Positions 34,205 through 42,686 of a DNA stretch of 64,000 nt are shown piece by piece (position 1 is the first letter of the stretch; every line of letters begins with the position of its first letter). Source of the DNA: Microbacterium sp. CBA3102. Lineage in GTDB: Bacteria > Actinomycetota > Actinomycetes > Actinomycetales > Microbacteriaceae. The notes beneath the pieces are model-generated. The model saw only the letters and a list, made by a program, of their open reading frames with translations, was not told the origin of the DNA and did no database searches. The stretch covers positions 930,001 through 994,000 of the forward strand of contig NZ_CP042412.1 of NCBI RefSeq assembly GCF_007954505.1, read 5' to 3'. Made by a program: the position numbers and the translations under genes.

Positions 34205-35810
34205 TCTCGGACGCGCGAGCGCCATCATCGGAGCCGGCACCATGGTCTCCCGCGTCACGGGGCTGCTGCGCAGCATCGTGCTGGTCGGCGTGATCGGCTC
34301 GGTCAACTCCGAAGCGGCTGACGCCTTCGCGGTCGCCAATCAGCTTCCCAACAGTGTCTTCTCACTGATCTCCGTGGGGATCCTCACCGCCGTGATCGTG
34401 CCGCAGATCGTCAAGGCTTCGGCTGACGCCGACGGCGGAAACGCGTACATCTCGAAGCTGTTCACCCTCGGGACGGTCGTCCTCGTGGTGATCGCGGGTG
34501 CGGCGACCGTCGCCTCACCCTGGCTCGTCTGGCTCTCTGCGGACGGAGATCCCGCACAGCTGGCCCTGGCGACCGCGTTCGCCTACTGGTGCATGCCCCA
34601 GATCCTCTTCTACGGTCTCTACGCTTTGCTCGGTGAGGCGCTGAACGCCCGCCGCATCTTCGGGCCGTTCACGTGGGCACCCGTGGTCAACAACGTGATC
34701 TCCATCATCGGATTCCTCCTGATCGCCGCTTTCTTCGGGGGGCCGCTGACGGACGTTCCTGACTGGACGCCGGAGATGATCGCCGCCCTGGGCGGGACGG
34801 CGACACTGGGGATCGTGGTTCAGGCCGGAGTCCTTCTCCTGTTCTGGCGGCGGACGGGACTCTCCTTGAAGCCCGACTTCCGCTGGCGCGGTGTAGGTCT
34901 CGGCGCCACCGGCCGCCTCGCGGGTTGGACTCTCCTCATGGCAATCGCGAGCCTCACCGCGGGAACCATCCAGGGACGCATCGCCTTCGCCGCTGCCGGC
35001 GACGGGGCGTCGGTGGCCACGATGCAGTATGCCTGGCTCATCTTCATGCTGCCGTACTCCATCATCGTGCTCTCGATCGGTACGCCGTATTTCACACAGA
35101 TCAGCGAGCACGCCGCAGCGGGTCGAGATGATGAAGTCCGCGCGGACATCACGCGCAGCATCCGGACGCTCTTCCTCTTCATCGCTGTCGCCATGGCCGC
35201 GCTCATCGCGGCCATCATTCCCGCTTCTCGCGTCTTCACCGAGAACGCCGCCGATGCCGAAGCCGCCGCGCTCGTCCTCCTCTGCTATCTGGTGAGTCTG
35301 CTTCCGCTCACCGTCCTCTTCATCGTGCAACGGACCTTCTACGCATACGGCGACACACGCACGCCGTTCTGGTTCACCCTGTTTCAGAGCGTTCTCATCG
35401 TCATCACGGCTCTCGTCGCCCAAGGGCTCTACGTCGCCGACATCATCCCGGTCACGGCGTTGGCGGCCGCCATCGCGCTCGGTCAGTCGCTTGCGAGCAC
35501 GATCCAGACAATCGTCGCCAGCTGGCTCCTGCACCGGAAGATCGGTGGACTGCGAATCGGAACCTGGGTGGCAGCCATCCTGCGGTTCGCGGTCGCGGCC
35601 ATCCCCGCCGGGTTCGCGGGCTGGGGGGTGTTCCTCCTTCTCGGCGGCCCGAGCGGCTGGACCACGGACAACAAGATCTTCGGAGCCGTCGGCACCGCGA
35701 TCATCGGCCTCGCCGTGGTCGTGGTCTACGTCGCCATCCTCGCCGCCATGCGGGCCCCGGAGCTCAAGGCGGCCGGTGGCCTGGTGCGCAGGTTCCTCCC
35801 CGGACGCTGA
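34197..35810 (+). CDS. murJ: Lipid II flippase MurJ (MviN)
   Basis: 537-residue MOP-superfamily flippase that moves lipid II across the cytoplasmic membrane for peptidoglycan synthesis. Fourteen or so helices; typical motifs are AIIGAGTMVSRVTGLLRSIVL (N-terminus), DAFAVANQLPN, and ALLGEALNARRIFGPFTWAPVVNN near 145-168, plus RTFYAYGDTRTPFW (about 380-393). GTG 34197 inside the end of the DUF6049 gene (8-base overlap) is the natural start; a longer frame would add arginine-rich residues. It lacks the long kinase-like and extracellular C-terminal extensions found on mycobacterial MviN. Confidence 0.93.
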   Translation: MTSLGRASAIIGAGTMVSRVTGLLRSIVLVGVIGSVNSEAADAFAVANQLPNSVFSLISVGILTAVIVPQIVKASADADGGNAYISKLFTLGTVVLVVIAGAATVASPWLVWLSADGDPAQLALATAFAYWCMPQILFYGLYALLGEALNARRIFGPFTWAPVVNNVISIIGFLLIAAFFGGPLTDVPDWTPEMIAALGGTATLGIVVQAGVLLLFWRRTGLSLKPDFRWRGVGLGATGRLAGWTLLMAIASLTAGTIQGRIAFAAAGDGASVATMQYAWLIFMLPYSIIVLSIGTPYFTQISEHAAAGRDDEVRADITRSIRTLFLFIAVAMAALIAAIIPASRVFTENAADAEAAALVLLCYLVSLLPLTVLFIVQRTFYAYGDTRTPFWFTLFQSVLIVITALVAQGLYVADIIPVTALAAAIALGQSLASTIQTIVASWLLHRKIGGLRIGTWVAAILRFAVAAIPAGFAGWGVFLLLGGPSGWTTDNKIFGAVGTAIIGLAVVVVYVAILAAMRAPELKAAGGLVRRFLPGR

Positions 35811-35827
35811 GCCACCCGCACTGGCGG

Positions 35828-35854
35828 GGGAATGCCTCGCGGTTACCATGGGTT
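35828..35854 (+). promoter_or_regulatory. SigR/SigH-type promoter for trxB
   Basis: GGGAAT at 35828-35833, exactly 18 bases, then GTT at 35852-35854, 48 bases before trxB. This equals the thiol-oxidative-stress sigma-factor consensus (GGAAT-N18-GTT) known from Streptomyces SigR and mycobacterial SigH, whose targets include trxB. Confidence 0.75.
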
Positions 35855-35901
35855 GAAGCACTCGAAGGTCATTCGACTGCAGTTTCTAAGACGGAGAGCA
35901 C

Positions 35902-36882
35902 ATGCGTCAGGTCATCATCATCGGCTCCGGCCCCGCCGGATTCACGGCTGCCATCTACGCGGCCCGAGCGAACCTCAAGCCGCTGCTCATCGCGAGCTCG
36001 GTCGAAGTCGGCGGCGAGCTGATGAACACCACCGAGGTCGAGAACTATCCCGGGTTCCCCGAAGGCATCCAGGGCCCGGAACTGATGGCGAAGTTCCAGG
36101 AGCAGGCGGAGAAGTTCGGCACCGAGGTCGTCTACGACGACGTCACCGAGCTGCAGCTCGACGGACCCGTCAAGAAGGTCGTCCTCGGCAGCGGTGTCGA
36201 GCACGAGGCTCAGTCCGTGATCTATGCGACGGGCTCGGCGTACCGCAAGCTCGGCATCGAGGGCGAAGAGCGCCTGTCCGGTTACGGCGTCTCCTGGTGC
36301 GCCACGTGCGACGGGTTCTTCTTCCGCGAGAAGACGATCGCGGTCGTCGGCGGCGGCGACTCGGCGATGGAGGAGGCGACCTTCCTCACGCGTTTCGCGG
36401 AGAAGGTCTACGTCATCCACCGCAAGGACACGCTGCGTGCCTCGAAGATCATGCAGGAGCGCGCGTTCGCGAACGAGAAGATCGAGTTCGTGTGGAACAG
36501 CGAGGTCGCCGAAGTCCTCGGTGGCGACTCCGTCAGCGGCGTGCAGCTGCGCTCGACGGTCGACGGCACCCTGCGCGACCTGCCGATCGATGGTCTGTTC
36601 ATCGCGATCGGTAACGACCCGCGCACCCACCTCGTGCACGACAAGCTCGAGTTGACGCCCGAGGGCACGATCTGGGTCGACGGCCGCTCGTCGAAGACCT
36701 CCGTGCCCGGTGTGTTCGCCGCGGGTGACGTCATCGACCCCACGTACCGTCAGGCCATCACCGCTGCCGGCACGGGCACGGTCGCCGCCCTCGACGCGGA
36801 GCACTTCCTCGCGGACCTCGAGGACGCGTCCGTCGAGGTCCCGGCTGCGGAGGCCGCCGAGATCCTCACCGCCTCGGCATAG
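35902..36882 (+). CDS. trxB: Thioredoxin reductase
   Basis: Reduces thioredoxin with NADPH through FAD. 326 residues: FAD motif IIIGSGPAGFTAA (5-17), redox-active CATC at 133-136 (SWCATCDGFFF), NADPH motif VVGGGDSAMEEATFL (about 148-162) and C-terminal FAD motif GVFAAGDVIDPTYRQAITAAGTG (in parts, near 273-295). ATG follows GGAGAG. trxA lies 64 bases downstream with its own promoter. Confidence 0.97.
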   Translation: MRQVIIIGSGPAGFTAAIYAARANLKPLLIASSVEVGGELMNTTEVENYPGFPEGIQGPELMAKFQEQAEKFGTEVVYDDVTELQLDGPVKKVVLGSGVEHEAQSVIYATGSAYRKLGIEGEERLSGYGVSWCATCDGFFFREKTIAVVGGGDSAMEEATFLTRFAEKVYVIHRKDTLRASKIMQERAFANEKIEFVWNSEVAEVLGGDSVSGVQLRSTVDGTLRDLPIDGLFIAIGNDPRTHLVHDKLELTPEGTIWVDGRSSKTSVPGVFAAGDVIDPTYRQAITAAGTGTVAALDAEHFLADLEDASVEVPAAEAAEILTASA

Positions 36883-36885
36883 TCC

Positions 36886-36912
36886 GGGAACACTTTCCCC
36901 TCGTCGGCTGTT
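36886..36912 (+). promoter_or_regulatory. SigR/SigH-type promoter for trxA
   Basis: GGGAAC at 36886-36891, 18 bases, GTT at 36910-36912, starting three bases after the trxB stop and 34 bases before trxA. Same architecture as the trxB promoter, so trxA has independent stress-induced transcription. Confidence 0.7.
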
Positions 36913-36946
36913 GTAGCAGACGAACCTCGAATCAAGGAGATCTCTG

Positions 36947-37270
36947 ATGAGTGCAAAGGCTACGAGCCAGGCGACCTGGGAGCAGGACGTTCTGCAGGCC
37001 GACGGTCCCGTGCTGGTGGACTTCTGGGCCGAGTGGTGTGGACCGTGTCGTATGGTCGCGCCGGTCCTGGACGCGATCCAGGCGGACAACCCCGACAAGA
37101 TCACCATCCTCAAGCTCAACGTCGACGAGAACCCCCAGCTGGCCATGAAGTACCAGATCACGTCGATCCCGGCGATGAAGGTCTTCCAGGGCGGAGAGGT
37201 CAAGACGACCATCATCGGCGCCAAGCCGAAGCCCGCGCTCGAGAAGGACCTCGCCGCGTTCATCGGCTGA
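36947..37270 (+). CDS. trxA: Thioredoxin
   Basis: 107-residue cytoplasmic thiol reductant. Active site WCGPC at residues 30-34 (VDFWAEWCGPCRMVAPVLD), cis-proline in ITSIPAMKVF near 73-77, and GAKPK near the C-terminus. AAGGAGAT lies ahead of the ATG. It is the end of the trxB-trxA unit, closed by a strong terminator. Confidence 0.97.
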   Translation: MSAKATSQATWEQDVLQADGPVLVDFWAEWCGPCRMVAPVLDAIQADNPDKITILKLNVDENPQLAMKYQITSIPAMKVFQGGEVKTTIIGAKPKPALEKDLAAFIG

Positions 37271-37282
37271 CGTTCTGAGCCG

Positions 37283-37324
37283 AAAGGGCCGCACCTCCCG
37301 GGGAGGTGCGGCCCTTTCTCGTTT
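37283..37324 (+). terminator. Rho-independent terminator of trxA
   Basis: AAAGGGCCGCACCTCC (37283-37298) pairs with its complement at 37302-37317 over a 3-base loop, followed by CTCGTTTT. It may also serve the convergent RpiR gene. Confidence 0.85.
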
Positions 37325-37343
37325 TCTGCGCGCTCAGGCCGTG

Positions 37344-38210
37344 TCAGTCGATGCGGTGCTCGGTCACGGCATCGAAGGTGAGCCGCAGGTTGTCAGCGAT
37401 GCGGTCGTACTCGGCCTGCACGATCCGCGTGAACAAGAAGTCGAGCACCGTGAGCTGGGCGATGCGACTCGCCATCGCGCCGGAGCGGAACGTCGATTCC
37501 GAGACCGCTGTCAGCAACACCAGCGCGGAGGCCTGGGCGAGGGGCGAGCGGGGGTTGTTCGTGATGGCGATCGTGAGCGCACCGGCACGCGCCGCCGTCT
37601 CCACAGACTGCACGATCTCGAGCGTGCGCCCCGAGTGGGAGATGGCGATCGCGACGTCGCGATCGTCCAGGAGAGCCGCGCCCGTGAGCGCCAGGTGGAG
37701 ATCGGTGCGCGCTTGCGCCCAGAATCCCCCTCGATGCAGCTTCTGTTCGAGATCCATCGCGGCGAGCCCGCTGGAGGCCGCGCCGTAGATGTCGATCCGC
37801 CGTGCCTCGCGGATCGCGGAGACGCAGCGCTCCAGTTCCTCGACGTCGATCTGTCGGGCCGTCTGCTCGATCGCCGCAGCCTCGGAGAACGCGACTTTGC
37901 GCACCGTCGTCGTCGCATCATCGTCGCGGTCGACATCCGCTCCCGAGACGCGAAAGCGCTCGCGATCCGAAGCGCTGCGGGTCAGTTCCCCGGCGAGCGC
38001 GAGCCGCAACTCCGGGTAGCCGACGAATCCGATGCGCTGCGCGAATCGCGCGATGCTCGCCGGAGACGTGCCGCACGCGACGGCGAGCTGGGTGATGGAG
38101 GCATCGACGACCGACTGAGGGTGGGCAAGGACGTGATCGCTGATGCGGGCCTCCGTCGCTGTCAGGCCCGATCGTCGCTGGTGGATGGCTGTCACGACGC
38201 TGTTCGGCAT
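37344..38210 (-). CDS. RpiR/MurR-family regulator (HTH plus SIS domain)
   Basis: 288 residues. N-terminal HTH_6 (SGLTATEARISDHVLAHPQSVVDASITQLAVACGTSPASIARFAQRIGF, in parts, 14-62) and a C-terminal SIS sugar-phosphate-sensing domain (RIDIYGAASSGLAAMDLEQKLHRGG; VAIAISHSGRTLEIVQ, about 140-215). This family controls phosphosugar catabolism; MurR of E. coli and Bacillus senses MurNAc-6-phosphate. It is divergent from the sugar ABC operon and the locus also encodes a muramidase, which favours a MurNAc-type ligand (inference). Confidence 0.88.
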   Translation of the reverse strand: MPNSVVTAIHQRRSGLTATEARISDHVLAHPQSVVDASITQLAVACGTSPASIARFAQRIGFVGYPELRLALAGELTRSASDRERFRVSGADVDRDDDATTTVRKVAFSEAAAIEQTARQIDVEELERCVSAIREARRIDIYGAASSGLAAMDLEQKLHRGGFWAQARTDLHLALTGAALLDDRDVAIAISHSGRTLEIVQSVETAARAGALTIAITNNPRSPLAQASALVLLTAVSESTFRSGAMASRIAQLTVLDFLFTRIVQAEYDRIADNLRLTFDAVTEHRID

Positions 38211-38237
38211 CCCCTCATGATGTCAGGACTGTTTCGT

Positions 38238-38257
38238 GTTGAAAACATTTTTTCGAC
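38238..38257. promoter_or_regulatory. Candidate RpiR operator
   Basis: GTTGAAAA (38238-38245) and TTTTCGAC (38250-38257) form a nearly perfect dyad with a 4-base spacer in an unusually AT-rich patch between the divergent regulator and ABC genes. RpiR proteins typically bind such A/T-tract dyads. A further GTGAAAATTATTG follows at 38270. Confidence 0.5.
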
Positions 38258-38440
38258 GATGCTTGCGCTTGTGAAAATTATTGTCCAGAGTGGCTAGTGC
38301 GCGTCGGGCTTGTGCACGATCCGCCGAACGACAGAGGTGTCCACCGCGCCCCCGCCACACGGGCACATCCGGGTCTCCTCTGTTCCCAGCAGGGGGAGTC
38401 GCCATCGCGAGCGGCTCTCACACCATTCGAGAGGAACCTC

Positions 38441-39727
38441 ATGCGACACAAATCGACGCGCTATGCGCTCACCGCCGCCGTTCTCGCCTCGGGCCTCGCC
38501 GTGGCCGGCTGTGCTCCGGCATCCTCCGGCGCGGACGGCGGGGGCGAAGATGTCACGCTCAAGATCTGGTCCTGGCAGGCATCGTCCTCTCCCAAGTGGG
38601 AGGCCGTGTTCGACGTCTACGAGAAGTCGCACCCTGGAGTGACGGTGGAGTTCGAAGGCTTCCAGCCCACCGAGTACAACCAGATCCTGGCCACCGGTCT
38701 CGAAGGCCGCGACGGTCCCGACATCGCCATGCTCCGCGCCTACGGCGGTGTGCAGCCCGCGATCCAGTCCGAGCAGATCGTGCCCATCGACGACATCGTC
38801 GACGGGCTGGATCAGTTCGATCCGACGGTCCTGCGCGCCGCCCAGGGCAAGGACGACGGAAAGACCTACGGCGTCCCCTTCGCGTACCAGACGATGCAGA
38901 TGTTCTACAACAAGACACTGTTCGACGAGAAGGGTCTCGAGGAGCCGACCGACTGGGACGAGTTCATCGACCTTCAGGAGACGCTCCTCGACGAGGGCAT
39001 CACCCCTATGGCTCTCGGAGCCCGGGAGGACTGGGTGCTGCCGATGTTCCACGACATCGTCGGCTCTGCCCGCTACGGCGGAGCGGACTTCGAGGAGAAG
39101 GTGCTCAGCGGAGAGGCCGACTTCACCGACCCCGCCTACGTGTCTTCGCTGCAGATCGTCAAGGACATGCAGAAGTACCTCGACAAGAATGTCAACGCGA
39201 TCGCGGTCGCCGATGCAGTGCTGCAGTTCACCTCGGGTCAGGCGGCGCAGTGGCCCGGTGGTTCCTTCGACCTGCCGACCTTCCAGAACTCGGCGCCCGA
39301 CACCGAGTGGGGCGTCTACGAAGTCCCGCCGGCACCGGACAGCGCGCTCGATCACGCCGTGACGCCCGGCTACGCGGACGGAAGCTTCGGGATCAACGCC
39401 TCCAGCGACAACCAGGAGGCGGCGACGGAGTTGCTCAACTGGATGACCACCGAGGAGTTCGGTCAGCTCGTCGCCGACGAGGTCGACCAGTTCTCGGCGC
39501 TTCCGGGGGTCACCTACTCCGACCCGCTCATGCAGGAGATGAACGAGCAGTACACGGCCAACCCGGCCCCGTACCTGCTCCTCGTCGACTTCCGCTACGG
39601 CGACCCCACCGGAACGGCGGTGCTCGGACCGGACATCCAGGCGATGTTCCTCGGAGAGAAGACGCCCGAGCAGCTCGGTAATGACCTGCAGTCCGGCGTC
39701 TCCACCTGGTTCACGCCCGCTTCCTGA
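38441..39727 (+). CDS. Sugar ABC transporter substrate-binding lipoprotein (CUT1)
   Basis: 428 residues; lipobox LAVAGC (Cys 24) after a Sec signal. SBP_bac_1 family: LKIWSWQASSSPKWEAVFDVYEK, then HPGVTVEFEGFQPTEYNQIL, DGPDIAMLRAYGG and VPFAYQTMQMFYNKTLFDEKGL (in parts). It binds a mono- or oligosaccharide outside the cell and passes it to the two permeases downstream. No ATPase gene is in the operon, normal for CUT1 systems sharing an MsiK-type ATPase elsewhere. With NamZ and an AmiE-like enzyme next door, MurNAc or a GlcNAc-MurNAc fragment is the likely ligand. ATG follows GAGAGGA. Confidence 0.88.
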   Translation: MRHKSTRYALTAAVLASGLAVAGCAPASSGADGGGEDVTLKIWSWQASSSPKWEAVFDVYEKSHPGVTVEFEGFQPTEYNQILATGLEGRDGPDIAMLRAYGGVQPAIQSEQIVPIDDIVDGLDQFDPTVLRAAQGKDDGKTYGVPFAYQTMQMFYNKTLFDEKGLEEPTDWDEFIDLQETLLDEGITPMALGAREDWVLPMFHDIVGSARYGGADFEEKVLSGEADFTDPAYVSSLQIVKDMQKYLDKNVNAIAVADAVLQFTSGQAAQWPGGSFDLPTFQNSAPDTEWGVYEVPPAPDSALDHAVTPGYADGSFGINASSDNQEAATELLNWMTTEEFGQLVADEVDQFSALPGVTYSDPLMQEMNEQYTANPAPYLLLVDFRYGDPTGTAVLGPDIQAMFLGEKTPEQLGNDLQSGVSTWFTPAS

Positions 39728-39734
39728 TCCCCAC

Positions 39735-39767
39735 GTGGTGGGGGTGCCACTCCGGCACCCCCACCAC
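39735..39767 (+). terminator. Intercistronic hairpin after the sugar SBP gene
   Basis: GTGGTGGGGGTGCC (39735-39748) and its exact complement (39754-39767) with a 5-base loop sit 8 bases after the SBP stop and 18 before the permease. It matches the arrangement in the first ABC operon and likely favours SBP mRNA. Confidence 0.6.
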
Positions 39768-39785
39768 AGAGCGAAGGACACTCCC

Positions 39786-40745
39786 ATGGCTCTGACCCTC
39801 TCCCTCCGGCGCCGGAAGACTACGCGCCGCCCCCGCACGGGCATCGCACTGACCACTCCCACCGCGGCGCTGTTCGTACTCCCTGCCGCCGTGTTGTTCG
39901 CGGTGCTGATCCTGTATCCGATGCTCGCCGCCCTCAGCTACTCCTTCTTCGACTGGCAGGGAACCCGGCAGGGCGGCTTCGCGGGAGTCGGCAACTACAT
40001 CACGCTCCTCACGACGGAGCCCTACGCTTCTGAGCTGTGGAACGCGTTCGGCCACAATCTGCTGCTGTTCGGCGGTGCCCTCGTGTTCCAGAACTCCCTT
40101 GGCCTCGGCATCGCGACGCTGCTGCACCGGCGCAAACGCACCAAGCGGTTCTTCCAGACGATCTTCGCTCTGCCCTACCTGGTCAGCCCCATGGTCATCG
40201 GCTACCTGTGGTCGCTCATGCTGTCGCCACTGTTCGGGCCGGTGAACGCCATCCTCCGGGGCGTGGGACTCGAAAGCCTCGCCCTGCCGTGGCTCGGTGA
40301 TCCCCAGCTGGCGATCTGGGTCATCGTGCTCGTGAGCGCCTGGCAGTGGATCGGTTTCCCGATCCTGCTCTACGGTGCAGCGCTGGGCGGCATTCCGGAG
40401 GAGATCGAAGAGGCGGCGTCTCTCGACGGCGCCACCGCCGGCAAGCGCTTCCGCTACATCACCTTGCCGATGCTGACTCCGACGATCGGCATCATCACCG
40501 TGCTCACCTTCATCGGGAGCATGGAAGCGATGGCGATCCCGTTCGCCCTGGCCGGATCGAATGGCGCGCCGGCGGGATCCACCGATGTGATGATGCTGCT
40601 CTTCTACCGCACGGCCTTCGAGTCGGGGAATCCGAACTCGATCGGCGTCTCCTCCGCGCTCGCCACCGTCCTGTTCATCTTCATCATGGTCATCTCGGTC
40701 GTGATCACCTCGACCATGCGTCGCGCCGAACGAAAGCTGTTCTGA
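39786..40745 (+). CDS. Sugar ABC transporter permease (MalF/LacF-type, CUT1)
   Basis: 319-residue permease; basic N-terminus then TAALFVLPAAVLFAVLILYPMLAALSYSFFDW. The EAA loop is EEIEEAASLDGATAGKRFRYITLPML (in parts, about 214-240), typical of the first CUT1 permease. ATG 39786 follows GAAGGACACTCC. Its stop overlaps the ATG of the next permease by one base (TGATG). Confidence 0.92.
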   Translation: MALTLSLRRRKTTRRPRTGIALTTPTAALFVLPAAVLFAVLILYPMLAALSYSFFDWQGTRQGGFAGVGNYITLLTTEPYASELWNAFGHNLLLFGGALVFQNSLGLGIATLLHRRKRTKRFFQTIFALPYLVSPMVIGYLWSLMLSPLFGPVNAILRGVGLESLALPWLGDPQLAIWVIVLVSAWQWIGFPILLYGAALGGIPEEIEEAASLDGATAGKRFRYITLPMLTPTIGIITVLTFIGSMEAMAIPFALAGSNGAPAGSTDVMMLLFYRTAFESGNPNSIGVSSALATVLFIFIMVISVVITSTMRRAERKLF

Positions 40746-41662
40746 TGAGCACTGTCCTCGATACCCGCCCCGAGCCCACCACCGAGGCGATCGTCTCCGG
40801 CCGTCCCACAGTTCCACGCCGTCGGTCGCAACGCACCTCCGACACCCCTTTCATCGGGAGACTGTTCGCGAACGTCTTCCTGTGGGGCTATGCGCTGATC
40901 GCCATCGGTCCGCTGCTGCTGATGGTCAACAACTCGCTGCGCACACAGCAGCAGATCGCGACCGAGCCGCTCGGACTCCCGGTTCCTCCGACGTTCACGA
41001 GTTTCCAGAGCGCGTGGATCACGGCGTCCTTCGACACCTACTTCGTCAACTCGATCACCGTCACCGTGGGCTCTGTCATCGTGACCACCGTCGTCTCCGT
41101 GCTCGCGGCCTACGCGTTCGCGCGAGCCCGCGCGAAGTTCTTCCGAGGCATCGAGGCGGTGTTCCTGTCGGGTCTGATGCTTCCGGTACACCTCGCGATC
41201 CTGCCGCTGTTCTACCTCCTCGATTCACTCAGGATGACCAGCAACGTCTTCAGCCTGATCCTGGTCTACGGAGCTCTCGGCATCCCGTTCACGACGTTCG
41301 TCCTCACGGTGTTCTTCCGCGCGCTGCCGATCGAGCTCGAGGAAGCAGCTCGTATCGACGGTGCGGGTCCGTTCCGGACCTTTGTGCAGATTCTGCTTCC
41401 GCTCGTCCGGCCCGCTCTCGCCACGGTCATCGTGTTCCGCTTCGTGCCGGTGTGGAACGACTTCTTCTACCCGCTGATCCTTCTGCGCGACCGCGACTCG
41501 TACACACTGCCCGTGGGGCTCACACGATTCTTCGGCGAGTACTCGACGGACTGGCCGCAGCTCTTCGCCGGCCTGACGATCGCGACGATCCCGCTGGTGG
41601 TGCTGTTCTTGCTGGCCACGAAGCAGATCATCAGCGGTCTCACTTCGGGCATGAGCAAGTGA
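40745..41662 (+). CDS. Sugar ABC transporter permease (MalG/LacG-type, CUT1)
   Basis: 305-residue second permease. After a proline- and arginine-rich cytoplasmic N-terminus, six helices follow; FQSAWITASFDTYFVNSITVT and the EAA loop IELEEAARIDGAGPFRTFVQILLPLVRPAL (in parts, about 198-228) are CUT1 signatures. Translationally coupled to the first permease and 7 bases from the serine hydrolase, so all belong to one operon. Confidence 0.92.
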   Translation: MSTVLDTRPEPTTEAIVSGRPTVPRRRSQRTSDTPFIGRLFANVFLWGYALIAIGPLLLMVNNSLRTQQQIATEPLGLPVPPTFTSFQSAWITASFDTYFVNSITVTVGSVIVTTVVSVLAAYAFARARAKFFRGIEAVFLSGLMLPVHLAILPLFYLLDSLRMTSNVFSLILVYGALGIPFTTFVLTVFFRALPIELEEAARIDGAGPFRTFVQILLPLVRPALATVIVFRFVPVWNDFFYPLILLRDRDSYTLPVGLTRFFGEYSTDWPQLFAGLTIATIPLVVLFLLATKQIISGLTSGMSK

Positions 41663-41669
41663 TCCCTCG

Positions 41670-42686
41670 ATGGTGAACGGTGCCCCGGGTTCCGCCTGGG
41701 CCGCACTGCGGAGCATGGCGGGCGTCGATACGCTCGAGCTGCTCGGCACGCTGTCCGCCGACGATCCGACGCCCGTCAGCGAGGAGAGCCTGTTCGACCT
41801 CGCCTCGGTCACCAAGGTGTTCACCGCTGTCGCCGCATTGCGTCTGGTCGATGCCGGGCTCATCGCGCTCGACGAGCCGTGCGCCGCTGTGCTGTCGATC
41901 GGTTCCGGTCCGGGCTCCGGAGCGATCACGCTCCGACAGCTGCTCCTGCACACCTCCGGACTACCTGCGGAAGGCGGGATGTGGCGCTCGGGACTGCGTG
42001 GCGCAGCGCTCCAGCGTGCGGTCGTGGCAGCAGATCTCGTGAGCGGACCTGGTACCGAACACCGATACTCGGACGTGGGATTCATCGCCGTCGGCACGCT
42101 TCTCGAACGTGTATCGGGCCGCCCGCTCGCACAGCTCATCGCCGAAGTCGCGGCGCTGCTCGGCGCCGACACTCTCACGTGGAGTCCGGATCCTCGCCAT
42201 AGTGTCGCCACCGAGATCCAGCCGCACCGTGGTCTCGTCCGCGCCGAGGTGCACGATGAGCTCGCTTCAGCGCTTGGTCGGCCCGCGGGGCACGCCGGGC
42301 TGTTCGGCACCGTGCACGATGTCGCCGCGCTGGCGCGCATGATCCGTGACGACGGCGGCGGCCCGCGCCGACGTGTGCTCTCCGCCGCGTCCGCCCGGAT
42401 GCTCACGGTTCCCGCGGTCCGGGCCGACGGGTTCGAGCAGGCGCTGGGATTGCGTGTGCGCCAGCGGTCGTGGATGGGTGACGGCGAAGCGGTCGGTCAT
42501 ACCGGATTCACTGGGACGGCATTCGCCGTGAATCCGCACACGGGGGACTTCGGCGTGCTGCTCCTCAACCGTGTGCATCCCACGCGGGAGGACGCGGACG
42601 TCACCGGCGTACGGAGGGAGTTCTTCGCCTTCCTGTCCCCCGACAAGGCTTCGGATCCTCTGGATGGCGACCCTCAGCGCGGATAG
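41670..42686 (+). CDS. Beta-lactamase-fold serine hydrolase (class C/AmiE-like)
   Basis: 338 residues without a signal peptide, so probably cytoplasmic. The catalytic SxxK is SVTK in FDLASVTKVFTAVAALRL (Ser 46), the second motif is YSD in GTEHRYSDVGFIAVGTLLE, and the third is HTG in EAVGHTGFTGTAFAVNP (near 274). The fold covers penicillin-binding proteins and esterases; AmiE of the Bacillus mur operon, an N-acetylmuramyl-L-alanine amidase, is of this type. Cytoplasmic location after the importer suggests removing peptide from imported muropeptides (inference). It overlaps the convergent NamZ gene by 13 bases. Confidence 0.8.
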   Translation: MVNGAPGSAWAALRSMAGVDTLELLGTLSADDPTPVSEESLFDLASVTKVFTAVAALRLVDAGLIALDEPCAAVLSIGSGPGSGAITLRQLLLHTSGLPAEGGMWRSGLRGAALQRAVVAADLVSGPGTEHRYSDVGFIAVGTLLERVSGRPLAQLIAEVAALLGADTLTWSPDPRHSVATEIQPHRGLVRAEVHDELASALGRPAGHAGLFGTVHDVAALARMIRDDGGGPRRRVLSAASARMLTVPAVRADGFEQALGLRVRQRSWMGDGEAVGHTGFTGTAFAVNPHTGDFGVLLLNRVHPTREDADVTGVRREFFAFLSPDKASDPLDGDPQRG

